In this document: one piece after another, positions 1 through 8,237 of the stretch
How positions within the stretch are numbered: position 1 is the first letter of the stretch
Layout of the letters: every line of letters begins with the position of its first letter
From: Hydrogenispora ethanolica
Lineage (GTDB): Bacteria > Bacillota > UBA4882 > UBA8346
Direction of reading: 5' to 3'
DNA length: 64,000 nt
NCBI RefSeq assembly: GCF_004340685.1
Contig: NZ_SLUN01000001.1
Coordinates: 124,001 to 188,000, forward strand
Notes under the pieces: generated by a model
Databases searched by the model: none
Told to the model about the DNA's origin: nothing
What the model saw: the letters and a program-made list of their open reading frames with translations, nothing else
Program-made: the position numbers and the translations under genes

Positions 1-155
1 AGGAAGATCCATTGAAAGGCTTCCGCCGCCGCCAGGGCCAGCGCCTGCTGGCCGTCGCAGGCGGTCCGCACCTCGTACCCCTCCACTTCCAGACAGGTCG
101 TCAGCAGGGTCCGGATGTTCTTGGTATCGTCGACTACCAGGACTTTGGGCCGCAT
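1..155 (-). CDS. Response regulator, receiver domain (5' part only)
   Basis: The first 51 codons of a response regulator run off the left edge. The visible protein begins MRPKVLVVDDTKNIRTLL. It has the acidic pair (VVDD) of a CheY-like receiver domain and a typical first helix. The phospho-accepting Asp and any output domain lie outside the window. It is read in the same direction as the histidine kinase just upstream (start at 2131), separated by about 90 bases, so the two probably form a two-component pair (inference). Whether the output domain is KdpE/OmpR-like, NtrC-like or absent cannot be seen. Confidence 0.85.
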   Translation of the reverse strand, partial: MRPKVLVVDDTKNIRTLLTTCLEVEGYEVRTACDGQQALALAAAEAFQWIF

Positions 156-247
156 GGGTCCGTCACCTCATTCCAATAAAATAATCTGTGATTATCAAGT
201 TAACTTGAGTAGACGGAGGGATCCATCGAACTGACCCCTCCGGCCCG

Positions 248-2131
248 CTACTCCGCCAGCCCCAGCGTGAACAGGAAGGTGCTGCCCTCGTCCATCCGGC
301 TCTCGCACCAGATGGTCCCGGCGTGGGCGGCCACGATCTCCTTGGCGATGGCCAGCCCCAGGCCGGTGCCGCGCACCTCCAGATCGTACCCCCGCACCTG
401 AACGAACTTGTCGAACAGCTTATCCAGATATTCGGAGGGAATGCCCAGGCCGGTGTCCCGCACCGCCACGCAGACCCGGCCCTGGCGGAGGCCGGCGCTG
501 ACCCGGATCTCGTCCCCGGCGCCAGTGTATTTGAGGGCGTTGCCGATCAGGTTATTCAATACCCAGCTGATCTTCTCGGGGTCGGCCATCACCCGGGGCA
601 GGTCGTCGGGGGCGTCGAAGCTCAGGCTGACCTCCCGGGCGGCGGCGATCCCCAGGAACTGTTTGACCGCCTTCTCAAAAAGGCCCCCCACCGCGCAGGG
701 CTGGAACTTGAAGAGCGCCCGGGCCGACTCGATCTTGGAGAGCTCCAGGAGGTCATTGACCAGCTTGGCCAGGGCCTCGCTGTCCTCGTTCAGGGTCGCC
801 ACCAGCTCGCGCTGCTTGGCGTCCAGCGTGCCGATCTTTCCCTCCGCCAGCAGGCTCAGGCCCATCATCACCGAGGTCAGCGGGGTCTTGAACTCATGGG
901 AGATGGTGGCGATAAAATCGGTCCTGACCTTCTCCAGCCGTTTGATCTGGGTGATGTCCTGGAGCAGGACCACCAGGTGGTCGGCAGCGGCGCCGGCGCC
1001 CGGCACCGGCCGCACGATGACGTGGTAATAGCGGTCCTCGTCCGGAGCGGGTCCGGGCAGCCGGAGCAGCTGCCGGTCCTCCCCGCCGCTCCCGGACCCC
1101 TCCCGGGCGGCGGCCACCAGCTCCAGCAGGCCGGCGTCGTGGGCCACCTCCAGTAGCTGCCGCTGGAGCGTCATTACCTCCGGTAACTGCCGCTGGAGCG
1201 CCTCCCCCTCGGCGGTGGCGAAGAGCTCCTCCCCGGCGGGATTGAGCAGTTGGATCCGATCATTGGCGTCCAGCACGATCAGCGGATCGGAGATGCTTTT
1301 GACGATGGCCAGCGACCGGTGCTTCTCGGCCATCAGCTGGCCGACGGTGCTCTGCTCGAACTGCATCAGCCGCCGGGTCATGCGGTTGAATTCCGCCGCC
1401 AGCTCGCCGATTTCGTCCCGGTAGACGATCTGCGCCTGCTGGCCCAGGTCGCCGGCACGCACCCGCTTGACCGTCTCCTTCAACTGGTCGATGGGGCGGA
1501 AGAAGCGGTCCACAAAATAGCGCGAGGCCCCGAAACCGCCGGCCACCGCCGCCAGCGAGACCGCCAGGACCAGGGCCAGCCCTTGCCGGGCGTGGGCCGT
1601 CGCCCGCTGCTTGCTCCGGAACATCGCCCGTTCGTTGAGGGTCTCCACCCGGTCCAGGCAGCGGCGGATCTCCTGCAGTCGGGGCCGGACGACGCCGTCG
1701 TAAAGGACCCGCGCCGGGCCTTCCCCCGCCTCCCGCCGCAGCGTCCGGAGCCGCGCCGCCAGCCTCACGAACTCAAGGTAGCTCCGGCGCAGCCGGACGG
1801 CGACGCCCCGCTCGCCCGGCTCGCTGATGTTCCGCTCCTCTTTGCCCAGGGCGGCCAGGAACTCCTCCCGCTGCTCCCCGAAGGCCGCCCGCCCCCGGCC
1901 GCCGCCCGCCCGGAGATCGAGTTCCAGCGCCTGCTCCTGCCGGTCCAGGCTCTGGCGCATCTGATGGACCAGCTTGATGCTGCCGTAATTGGCGGTGAGC
2001 AGGCCGCCGATAGTATGGCTCAGCCGGAACAGATTCAAGGCCGCCGTCAGGCCGATGGCCGCGCTCAAAAGGACCAGCGCCAGATAGATCAGGGTGATCC
2101 TGCCCTTGAAGGTTTTCATCATGCCACTCAT
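248..2131 (-). CDS. Membrane sensor histidine kinase (HAMP-PAS-HisKA-HATPase)
   Basis: The 627-residue kinase has a membrane segment near residues 12-34, an extracytoplasmic sensor of about 150 residues, and a second membrane segment near 183-205. A HAMP linker, a PAS domain (about 270-390), HisKA and the ATPase domain follow. The phospho-accepting His is at about 412 in ISHEFKTPLTS. The N box is NNLIGNALKYT (about 525), with G boxes DTGLGIP (about 560) and GTGLGLA (about 589). By family knowledge it autophosphorylates and passes phosphate to a response regulator, probably the one starting at 155. The KdpD-type sensor gene lies directly upstream on the same strand, suggesting the two act together. 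The first ATG (2131) has only a weak ribosome binding site, and the ATG at 2122 is a possible alternative. Confidence 0.9.
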   Translation of the reverse strand: MSGMMKTFKGRITLIYLALVLLSAAIGLTAALNLFRLSHTIGGLLTANYGSIKLVHQMRQSLDRQEQALELDLRAGGGRGRAAFGEQREEFLAALGKEERNISEPGERGVAVRLRRSYLEFVRLAARLRTLRREAGEGPARVLYDGVVRPRLQEIRRCLDRVETLNERAMFRSKQRATAHARQGLALVLAVSLAAVAGGFGASRYFVDRFFRPIDQLKETVKRVRAGDLGQQAQIVYRDEIGELAAEFNRMTRRLMQFEQSTVGQLMAEKHRSLAIVKSISDPLIVLDANDRIQLLNPAGEELFATAEGEALQRQLPEVMTLQRQLLEVAHDAGLLELVAAAREGSGSGGEDRQLLRLPGPAPDEDRYYHVIVRPVPGAGAAADHLVVLLQDITQIKRLEKVRTDFIATISHEFKTPLTSVMMGLSLLAEGKIGTLDAKQRELVATLNEDSEALAKLVNDLLELSKIESARALFKFQPCAVGGLFEKAVKQFLGIAAAREVSLSFDAPDDLPRVMADPEKISWVLNNLIGNALKYTGAGDEIRVSAGLRQGRVCVAVRDTGLGIPSEYLDKLFDKFVQVRGYDLEVRGTGLGLAIAKEIVAAHAGTIWCESRMDEGSTFLFTLGLAE

Positions 2132-2409
2132 CTCTCATCGCAATGCTTCCCGCCGGACCGCCGGACTCCCGGCAGCCTCCGCCAAACCGTCCGGCGGAAC
2201 CTCCCGGCCGTTCGGACGACCCGCCGATGGCTGCGGCGGAACCGCCGGGCCCCATTCCGGAACCGCTCCGGTCCCCGGCGAAACCTCCGGCCGCCCGGCC
2301 GGCCCCGCTCCGGGGGTCCGCACCGCCGCCCTGCGCGCCGGCGGTTCCGCCGGGCGGCACAGCCATGGTTCCAAACGCCTCCCCCGCCCCTCGGGCGGTC
2401 CCCGTCATC
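2132..2409. repeat. GC-rich low-complexity spacer with degenerate CCGGCGGAACC words
   Basis: The spacer between the KdpD-type sensor gene and the kinase gene is built almost only of overlapping variants of CCGGCGG, GGAACC and CCGCCGG. Several frames stay open across it because of composition alone, and I see no credible gene. A similar composition recurs at about 34150-34356. Confidence 0.55.
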
Positions 2410-3528
2410 CTACCCTTCCCGGCCGGCGGTGGGGATCACGTGCACCGCCACGTCGCTGACCTGGCGCAGCAGCTTGTAAATGGTCGAGCCGCGCAGCAGG
2501 GTCTGGAGGCCGGAGCGCCGGGAATGGCCGATGACGATCTGGGTGACATGCCGCTCCTGGGCCAGCCCAGCCAGGGCGGCGGAGACGCTCTGGCCCCGGA
2601 GGACGACAATTTCCGCCCCCAGCTGCCGGGCGAGCTTGAAATGCCCCTCCAGCCGTTCCCGGTCGCCCGGAGTGAGCGGGGGAGCGAAGCGGTGGGTGCA
2701 TTCGACGTAGACTACCAGCCATTCGCAGCGGTAGCGTTTGGCGATGCGGGCGCCGCGCCGGATCAGCATCTTGGCCGTGGGGCCGGCGGCGATGCAGACC
2801 ATCACCCGCTCGGCCGCTTGCCAATTGGCCCGGATCCCCTGCTCCGCCAGGTACGCCTCCAGATCCTCGTCCGCCTCCTCGGCGGCGTGGCGCAGCGCCA
2901 GCTCGCGCAGGGCGTTCAAGTTCCCCGGGCGGAAGAAATTCTTAACTGCCGGGCTGATTCGCTCCAAGGGGTAGATCGCGCCGCGCTGCAACCGGTTGAG
3001 CAGGGCGTCGGGAGTAATGTCCACCACCACCGCCGCCGCGGCGTCGACGATCCGGTCGGGCACGGTCTCCGCCACCGTCAGGCCGGTAATCTCCCGCACC
3101 ACGTCGTTCAGGCTCTCCAGCTGCCCGATATCCAGCGTGGTCAGGACGCTGATCCCCTGGTCCAGCAGCTCCAGCACGTCTTCATAGCGTCGGGCATGGC
3201 GGGCGCCTGGGGCGCTCGGGTGGGCCAGGTCGTCGATGACCGCCAGCTCTGGGCCGCGGGCCAGCAGCGCCGCGCTGTCCAGTTCCTCCAGGACGGTTCC
3301 CTCATGCTCCAGGCGCAGCCGGTCCAGGACCTCCAGCCCGCCGATCTGGGCGGCGGTCTCGGGGCGGCCGTGGGTCTCCACGTAGCCTACGACCACGTCC
3401 TGGCCGCGTTCGGCGCGCCGCTGGGCCTCGTTCAACATCGCGCAGGTCTTGCCCACGCCGGGAGCGTAGCCGATGAAGATCTTCAACTTGCCGCGCCCGG
3501 GCGCGGCCCCTGCTTCCCGCTGGTTCAT
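2410..3528 (-). CDS. Free-standing KdpD sensor module (KdpD N-terminal domain plus USP domain)
   Basis: The 372-residue protein matches only the N-terminal half of KdpD. It has the Walker-A-like motif GYAPGVGKT (about 21-29), then VVVGYVETHGRPET and VIDDLAHPSAPGARHARRYED, typical of the KdpD cytoplasmic sensor domain. A universal-stress-protein fold follows from about residue 220 (VCIAAGPTAKMLIRRGARIA and GHSRRSGLQTLLRGS). It has no membrane segments and no kinase domain. In full-length KdpD this region senses K+ status and ATP, and in some Firmicutes the USP part binds cyclic di-AMP. The start is supported by GAGGAG 8 bases upstream. The gene is followed by a separate kinase and a response regulator, but no kdpFABC pump genes are visible. 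Confidence 0.88.
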   Translation of the reverse strand: MNQREAGAAPGRGKLKIFIGYAPGVGKTCAMLNEAQRRAERGQDVVVGYVETHGRPETAAQIGGLEVLDRLRLEHEGTVLEELDSAALLARGPELAVIDDLAHPSAPGARHARRYEDVLELLDQGISVLTTLDIGQLESLNDVVREITGLTVAETVPDRIVDAAAAVVVDITPDALLNRLQRGAIYPLERISPAVKNFFRPGNLNALRELALRHAAEEADEDLEAYLAEQGIRANWQAAERVMVCIAAGPTAKMLIRRGARIAKRYRCEWLVVYVECTHRFAPPLTPGDRERLEGHFKLARQLGAEIVVLRGQSVSAALAGLAQERHVTQIVIGHSRRSGLQTLLRGSTIYKLLRQVSDVAVHVIPTAGREG

Positions 3529-3865
3529 CCGCCGGACTCCTCTTTTTGGGAATATCAGAGAATTGCATCATTCCCGTGACAAGCCCTGTGGCCACACGAT
3601 AGAGAGCAAAGTCCGGATAGACCTATCGATATGTTGTGGACCAAAGCTTATTATGGAAATTATGCAATTCTCTCATTTGATGAGATTATACCACAATGGC
3701 CGGTTTTCGCCAATTTGGCACCCGGCGCGCGCAAAAAAAGCGCCCGGAAGAAACGGTCTCCCGGGCGTAGGGTTCGGTTTAGCCTGCATCCGTCTCTTGG
3801 TTCTCCCCGCCGGTAACCCGTCCTACAAAAGGTTTTCACTATATCCTCTCAATATTCGACCCAAA
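3529..3865 (-). promoter_or_regulatory. Leader region of the sensor/kinase genes
   Basis: This intergenic stretch lies upstream of the KdpD-type gene and holds an intrinsic terminator at about 3734-3775. Upstream of that terminator (3775-3850, minus strand) is a GC-rich segment that could fold. I compared it by eye with the ydaO cyclic di-AMP riboswitch consensus and could not make it fit, so no riboswitch is called. No coding sequence is supported. Confidence 0.3.
3734..3775 (-). terminator. Intrinsic terminator upstream of the KdpD-type gene
   Basis: On the minus strand a CGCCCGG/CCGGGCG stem is followed by a run of seven T. It lies about 200 bases upstream of the KdpD-type gene and well downstream of the chemoreceptor gene. 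It could therefore be either an attenuator in a leader or a second stop for readthrough. Confidence 0.6.
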
Positions 3866-4124
3866 GTCCGGCACGACGCCGGACGCGCGGAATGGATACA
3901 CGGACGTATCACCTGACGTCGCCGTCGCAGCATCCGCAGGCAACGCCGCCAGGGATGGCAATTCCTTTCATGAGGGACCCGCGACTCGGAGGAGCGGGAT
4001 GGGGGGTCAAGGGGGCACTCGCCCCTTGCGGCGGGGGTACCGACCTAGGGGGTTTGCCGCCAAACCCCCTGGCCGACCTTAGCACAGGATGTATTTGGAT
4101 AGGCAATTTTCTCAACTTCTAAAT
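3866..4124. repeat. Dispersed 260-bp repeat, copy A
   Basis: This segment is repeated in inverted orientation at 33682-33942 with roughly 90% identity by eye. It contains a perfect hairpin (AGGGGGTTTG, 4-base loop, CAAACCCCCT). Both copies keep a 68-codon open frame (3909-4115 on the minus strand here) with almost the same protein, beginning MRKLPIQIHPVLR. No obvious terminal inverted repeats are seen. It may be a non-autonomous mobile element or a structured non-coding repeat. Confidence 0.75.
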
Positions 4125-4127
4125 AAA

Positions 4128-4170
4128 AAGCAGCCCGCCCGAGGGAAATCCCCCGGGCGGGCGAAGAACG
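4128..4170 (-). terminator. Intrinsic terminator of the chemoreceptor gene
   Basis: On the minus strand the stem GCCCGCCCGGGGG/CCCTCGGGCGGGC is followed by TGCTTTTTAT, about 30 bases after the chemoreceptor stop codon. Confidence 0.8.
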
Positions 4171-4198
4171 GCGGGAGCGGCGTGGACGCCGCCCCGGG

Positions 4199-7100
4199 TC
4201 AACTCAATAAACGGAAACGGCCCACCATCTCCCGGAGATGCTCCGCCTGGCTGGTCAGCTCCTCACTGGTGGAGGCGCTCTGCTCGGAGGTGGCGGTGGT
4301 GGTCTGGGTCACCTTGGATACCTGGTTGATGCCCTGATTCAGCTGGGCGATCCCGGTGGCCTGCTCGTTGGAGGCGTTCGCGATCTCTTTGACCAGGTCG
4401 GCGGCTTGGGTCACATCGCCGACGATCTGGGTGAGCGAGGCCGCGGTCTGGCCGGCGATCTTGGCGCCGTCCCCGATCTTGCGGATCGAGCCTTCGATGA
4501 GCTCGGCGGTTTCCTTGGCCGCCTGGGCGCTCCGGCCCGCCAGGTTGCGGACCTCCTCGGCCACCACCGCGAAGCCTTTGCCGTGCTGGCCGGCGCGGGC
4601 GGCTTCCACCGCCGCGTTGAGGGCCAGGATATTGGTTTGGAAGGCGATCTCGTCGATCACCTTGATGATCTTGGCGATATTGGTGGCTGCCTCGTTGATG
4701 CTGCGCATGGCGGTCAGCATCTCCTGCATTCGGTCGTTGCCCTGTTGGGCGTTGACCTTGGTCTGGCCGGCCAGCTCATTGGCCTGGCCGGCCCGGGAGG
4801 CATTCTCCTTGGTCTGGGAGGCGATCTCGGCGATCGACGCCGACAACTCCTGAATGGTGGCAGCCTGTTCGGTGGCGCCCTGCGAGAGCGCCTGGCTGCC
4901 GTCGGAGACCTGGCGCGACGCCGACGCCACCTGACCGGCGGCCCGGTTGATCTCGCCCAGGATCTGGTTGAAGGAATCGATGGTGCCGTTGAGCGCGTTC
5001 TTGATCCGCGCGTAATCGCCCTGGTAGTCGCCTTGCACCCTCCGCTCCAGGTTGCCCTGGGCCATCTCGTCCAATACCGCCGCGGCCTCGGCGATGGGCT
5101 GCACCATCGCGTCGAGCAGCTGGTTCAAGCCGACCACGATCGCCTGGTATTTACCCACAAATTTTTCGGAATCGCCCCGCACCTCCAGCCGGCCGGCGAC
5201 GGCCGCCTCGGAGATCCGGTTGGTCTCGTCGATGACATCTTGGATCACTTGCATCGTCCGGAGCACCGCCGGCATGATCTGGTCGTTTTCGGAGCGTTTG
5301 CCGACTTCGCTCAGTTCCTGGAAGCGGCTGAAATCGCCCTGGGAGAGCCGGATGAAAACATCCTGCACTCCGAGGAGCTGGGACCGGACCAGATTGATCT
5401 GCCCGGCGAACTCGTGGAGCATGCCTTGGTAGGAGCCGGTCATCTCCAGCGTGTAATCATTCACCGCCAGCCGGCCGAGGACCGTTCCGGCCTCGGTCAA
5501 CGGCGTAATCACCGCGTCCAGGGTGGCGTTGAAGCCCTCGATCACCCGGCGGTATTCGCCGGTGAATTGAGCGGCGTCGCCTCTGGTCTCCAACTGGCCC
5601 GAGCTGGCCGACTCCGAAAGCCGCACCGACTCGTTCACCAGGGCCAGCACATTCTCCATCAATTGAATGAAGGCCGGGATCAACTGGTCGTTCTCGCTGC
5701 GTTTGCCGATGGTTTTCAGGTCGGTGAGGTCGCCGAAGTCGCCATGGGCCATGTTGTCGAAGATGATCTGCAGGTAGAGCAGTTGATCATGGACCAGGTT
5801 CAAGGCGGTGGCGATATCGCCGAAGACGCCCTGATAATCGCCGGTGACTTTTTCGGTGTAATCGTTGTTGGCCATCTTTTGCAGCACTTCGTTGCATTCG
5901 GTCAAGGCGCCCAGCCCTTCGATACAAGCGTTCAGGCTGTTCTTCAAGGTATTGAAATCGCCCTGGTAGTCGTCGGTGATGGGCGGCGGAATGGTGCCCT
6001 TGCCGATCTGCTCGACGCAGGCCGCGGCCATGTACAAGGGGCCGATCACCGCGTCCAGGGTCTCGTTGATCCCCTCGACCACCCGGCGGTATTCGCCGGT
6101 GAAGCGGTCCGCCTCGCCCCGGACGGCCAATTGGCCGCCGCCGGCCGCAGCGGTCAGTTTGTTGGTCTCGGAGACCAGTTCTTGCAGGGTTTCCACTACG
6201 ACCTTGATGCTCTTGGCCAAGAGGTCGTTCTCCGACCGCACGTTGACCGTTACGTTCAGATCGCCGGCGGCCAAACGCTCGGCTACCTCGGACTGCTCGC
6301 GGATGGAGCCGACCATCTGGTCGAAGGCGCTCAAGAGCACTCCGGTCTCATCCTTGCTGGCATCGGTCAGATCGACATCGACATCGACGTCGCCCACGGC
6401 CAGTTTCTGAGCGGCCTCGGTCAGACGGCGCATCGGCTTGCTGATGTTGCGGGAGATGCCGATTCCCAAGCCGACGGCAACCAGCATTCCGATAGCCACC
6501 AGAATCCCCATCCACCAGGTGCTGCTGGCGGCGGCGTTGTTGTTGCGGGTGGTCCGCTCCAGCGCCGTCATGGTGTTTTGCTGATAAAGCGCGTCAATGG
6601 AGCTGGCGACGACTCCGGCCAGCGGCTTCAGATTATTCAGCATCCGTTCGGTGGCCGCGTCGTTTTTGCCCGCTTTGACCAGGTCCATGACTGCCTTCTG
6701 TTCCGTCGCATACTTTTGGAGATACTCTTTCAGGCTTTCAATCTGGTCCGAACCGGTTGAACCGCCCTGAAGAGCCAGCTTGCTTGCATATTCGTTGAGT
6801 GCGGCGTCGATTTCCATCAATTCCAGGTTGATGGCAGGCTCATACATCGAGCCGGAACGCCGGTCGATGATGGCGAAGGAGGTGTCCGCCCGCAGCTGCC
6901 GGAACTGAATGGCCAACCGGTACAGCGGTTCCGATGACAGGATGTTGTCCTTGTACACCAGCTGCGACGCCCGGTTAATCTGGTAGATGTTGAGGGTTCC
7001 GACCAGGCCGATGGCTCCGGCGATCAGCGCCACGATCGCAAAGCCCAGGGTCAATTTGACGCCGATCTTGAAATTGCTGAACCGTTTGGTCAAAAAGTTG

Positions 7101-7210
7101 AAGCAGGGCCCAATGGTTCGAAACAATTTGCCAAAGACCTTGGCAAAGACCTTGGCGACGCGGCCGAGAGCCGCCCCGACGGCCTTCCCCACTTTCAAAA
7201 GCTGTTCCAT
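4199..7210 (-). CDS. Methyl-accepting chemotaxis protein with tandem HAMP-like modules
   Basis: The 1003-residue receptor has a membrane segment near residue 55 ([18 protein letters not shown]), a four-helix-bundle ligand region and a second membrane segment (about 230-250). A HAMP domain is followed by a long chain of HAMP-like modules. Each module carries recurring LEVRGD, YxGxYxxVxxGxN and NDYTxxMTGxYQG motifs. The C-terminal signalling domain has the conserved hairpin tip ([37 protein letters not shown], shown here as its known family motif). By family knowledge it controls CheA kinase activity at the cell pole. Most receptors are 500-700 residues, so the poly-HAMP stalk is unusual. The start at 7210 was chosen because GGGAGG stands 7 bases upstream; an upstream in-frame start lacks one. 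Confidence 0.92.
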   Translation of the reverse strand: MEQLLKVGKAVGAALGRVAKVFAKVFGKLFRTIGPCFNFLTKRFSNFKIGVKLTLGFAIVALIAGAIGLVGTLNIYQINRASQLVYKDNILSSEPLYRLAIQFRQLRADTSFAIIDRRSGSMYEPAINLELMEIDAALNEYASKLALQGGSTGSDQIESLKEYLQKYATEQKAVMDLVKAGKNDAATERMLNNLKPLAGVVASSIDALYQQNTMTALERTTRNNNAAASSTWWMGILVAIGMLVAVGLGIGISRNISKPMRRLTEAAQKLAVGDVDVDVDLTDASKDETGVLLSAFDQMVGSIREQSEVAERLAAGDLNVTVNVRSENDLLAKSIKVVVETLQELVSETNKLTAAAGGGQLAVRGEADRFTGEYRRVVEGINETLDAVIGPLYMAAACVEQIGKGTIPPPITDDYQGDFNTLKNSLNACIEGLGALTECNEVLQKMANNDYTEKVTGDYQGVFGDIATALNLVHDQLLYLQIIFDNMAHGDFGDLTDLKTIGKRSENDQLIPAFIQLMENVLALVNESVRLSESASSGQLETRGDAAQFTGEYRRVIEGFNATLDAVITPLTEAGTVLGRLAVNDYTLEMTGSYQGMLHEFAGQINLVRSQLLGVQDVFIRLSQGDFSRFQELSEVGKRSENDQIMPAVLRTMQVIQDVIDETNRISEAAVAGRLEVRGDSEKFVGKYQAIVVGLNQLLDAMVQPIAEAAAVLDEMAQGNLERRVQGDYQGDYARIKNALNGTIDSFNQILGEINRAAGQVASASRQVSDGSQALSQGATEQAATIQELSASIAEIASQTKENASRAGQANELAGQTKVNAQQGNDRMQEMLTAMRSINEAATNIAKIIKVIDEIAFQTNILALNAAVEAARAGQHGKGFAVVAEEVRNLAGRSAQAAKETAELIEGSIRKIGDGAKIAGQTAASLTQIVGDVTQAADLVKEIANASNEQATGIAQLNQGINQVSKVTQTTTATSEQSASTSEELTSQAEHLREMVGRFRLLS

Positions 7211-7458
7211 TTGTTTTCCTCCCTGAAACCGTGAATTCCTTGCACCGAAAGTAGCCTTACGTTTTTCGTTGGGGATAGCCATTCCATGACCCGGGACTTC
7301 CCTGCCGCACCATGGTAAGGCCCGGGCTGGTTGAAGAACCGTTGCTCCGTTTCATCAGGCCAAAGCCTAATACGAGGCCCCGGCCTGCCGATTTTGGTGA
7401 TCCTCAAACAACATTTTCGTGATAAAGCCCAATCCTCCAGTGAAGGTATACAATTGTA
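7211..7458 (-). promoter_or_regulatory. Long 5' leader of the chemoreceptor gene, possibly structured
   Basis: About 240 bases separate the candidate sigma-D promoter from the start codon. The minus-strand sequence between about 7290 and 7400 contains several complementary GC-rich blocks (AGCCCGGGCC, CCCGGG, CCATGG) and a GGCCTGATGAAAC segment resembling part of the SAM-I riboswitch. The rest of that consensus is missing. I do not assign a riboswitch class. Confidence 0.25.
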
Positions 7459-7485
7459 ATTTCGGTAAGCTTTCCTAAGTTCTTA
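7459..7485 (-). promoter_or_regulatory. Candidate sigma-D (sigma-28) promoter of the chemoreceptor gene
   Basis: The minus strand shows TAAG, 15 bases, then ACCGAAAT. The motility sigma consensus is TAAA-N15-GCCGATAA, so 3 of 4 and 5 of 8 positions agree with the correct spacing. This is plausible for a chemotaxis gene but not a strong match. Confidence 0.35.
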
Positions 7486-7893
7486 ACAAAATATTGTAAA
7501 ATTTTTTATCATCCTGCCAAATCCGGCCATTCAAAGCCCGCCCGGCCGCGGGGTTCAAAGGCGGCGGAGGCCCCGCCGCCAGCCGCTCCGGCCCGCTTTG
7601 CTTCCGCAGCCGCGGTTCCGGTCCGGCGGTTTTTTCATCCGCTATTCATCCGATGTTAAACTGTTCTTAACGCCTCGCGAAGGCGGGGTTTTATTACGGT
7701 CCCTTCCCGGGAAGCCGGCCGCCCCACCGGCCCGGATCCTTGAAGCGAAGGCTTTGCTCAGCTAACGGTCTTCCCGGAATAAACTTGCTAAAGAGATTGG
7801 CGAAACCGGCCGATGAAGAAATCAGACTCTAGAAAAAGGTGAATTCAAGGTGAACTCAACGGATTGGAATGTACCATCAGGGAGGGGGATTCA
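7486..7893. other. Intergenic region without a supported gene
   Basis: This stretch holds an AT-rich segment (7480-7515), a GC-rich low-complexity segment (7540-7640) and a small hairpin followed by GGTTTTATT at about 7672-7697. I see no convincing open frame or RNA gene. Confidence 0.4.
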
Positions 7894-8073
7894 GTGTTTA
7901 ACAAGATACCCAAATGTTTACTCGAGGCGGAACTCATCTTGCAGATCGGACAGATCCAGTATTTCCTCGACAAGGTGGCCGATGTCGACGCCACTGCCCG
8001 GGAGGAAGTCGACCAGGCTTTGAAACATTTGTACAAAGCCAAGAAGATTCTCAAGCTCGACCAGGTCAATTAA
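7894..8073 (+). CDS. Small conserved-looking hypothetical protein (59 aa)
   Basis: A GTG start with an excellent ribosome binding site (GGGAGGGGG, 5 bases upstream) opens a 59-residue soluble protein, VFNKIPKCLLEAELILQIG onward. It appears all-helical, with charged heptad-like spacing (VDQALKHLYKAKKILKL), and has no signal peptide or membrane segment. An intrinsic terminator follows directly, so it looks like a complete monocistronic unit. I do not recognise the family. The spacing of hydrophobic residues would suit a small helical dimer (inference only). Confidence 0.65.
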   Translation: MFNKIPKCLLEAELILQIGQIQYFLDKVADVDATAREEVDQALKHLYKAKKILKLDQVN

Positions 8074-8097
8074 GCCAGTCTTGCGAAAACATCAGTT

Positions 8098-8134
8098 CTG
8101 AACGCTTTATTTTCGGTAAGGCGTTCTTTTTTCA
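8098..8134 (+). terminator. Intrinsic terminator of the small gene
   Basis: The stem GAACGCTTTA/TAAGGCGTTC is followed by TTTTTTC, 25 bases after the stop codon. Confidence 0.75.
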
Positions 8135-8160
8135 AGAATTCCCCAGGGCGCCGATGGACG

Positions 8161-8193
8161 AAGCCCCCGGAACGATGAACGTACCGGGGGCTT
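8161..8193 (-). terminator. GC-rich hairpin between convergent genes
   Basis: A perfect 10-base stem AAGCCCCCGG/CCGGGGGCTT lies 45 bases downstream of the hydA stop. It lacks a clear T run in either direction, so it may be a weak terminator or an mRNA-stabilising hairpin. Confidence 0.45.
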
Positions 8194-8237
8194 CTCCTTG
8201 CCTGGCTTATTCAGGCGGACCGCTGGGACGGGCCGCT

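Noticed and set aside
3770-3850. Possible cyclic di-AMP (ydaO) riboswitch before the KdpD-type gene
   Set aside because: A GGGTTACCGGCGGGGAGAAC segment looks vaguely like the 5' part, but the conserved core downstream is missing. Kept only as an unassigned leader with a terminator.
7290-7400. Possible SAM-I or GEMM riboswitch before the chemoreceptor gene
   Set aside because: Only one short block (GGCCTGATGAAAC with a following GCAAC) resembles SAM-I, and the kink-turn and 3' parts are not found. A GEMM core could not be aligned either.
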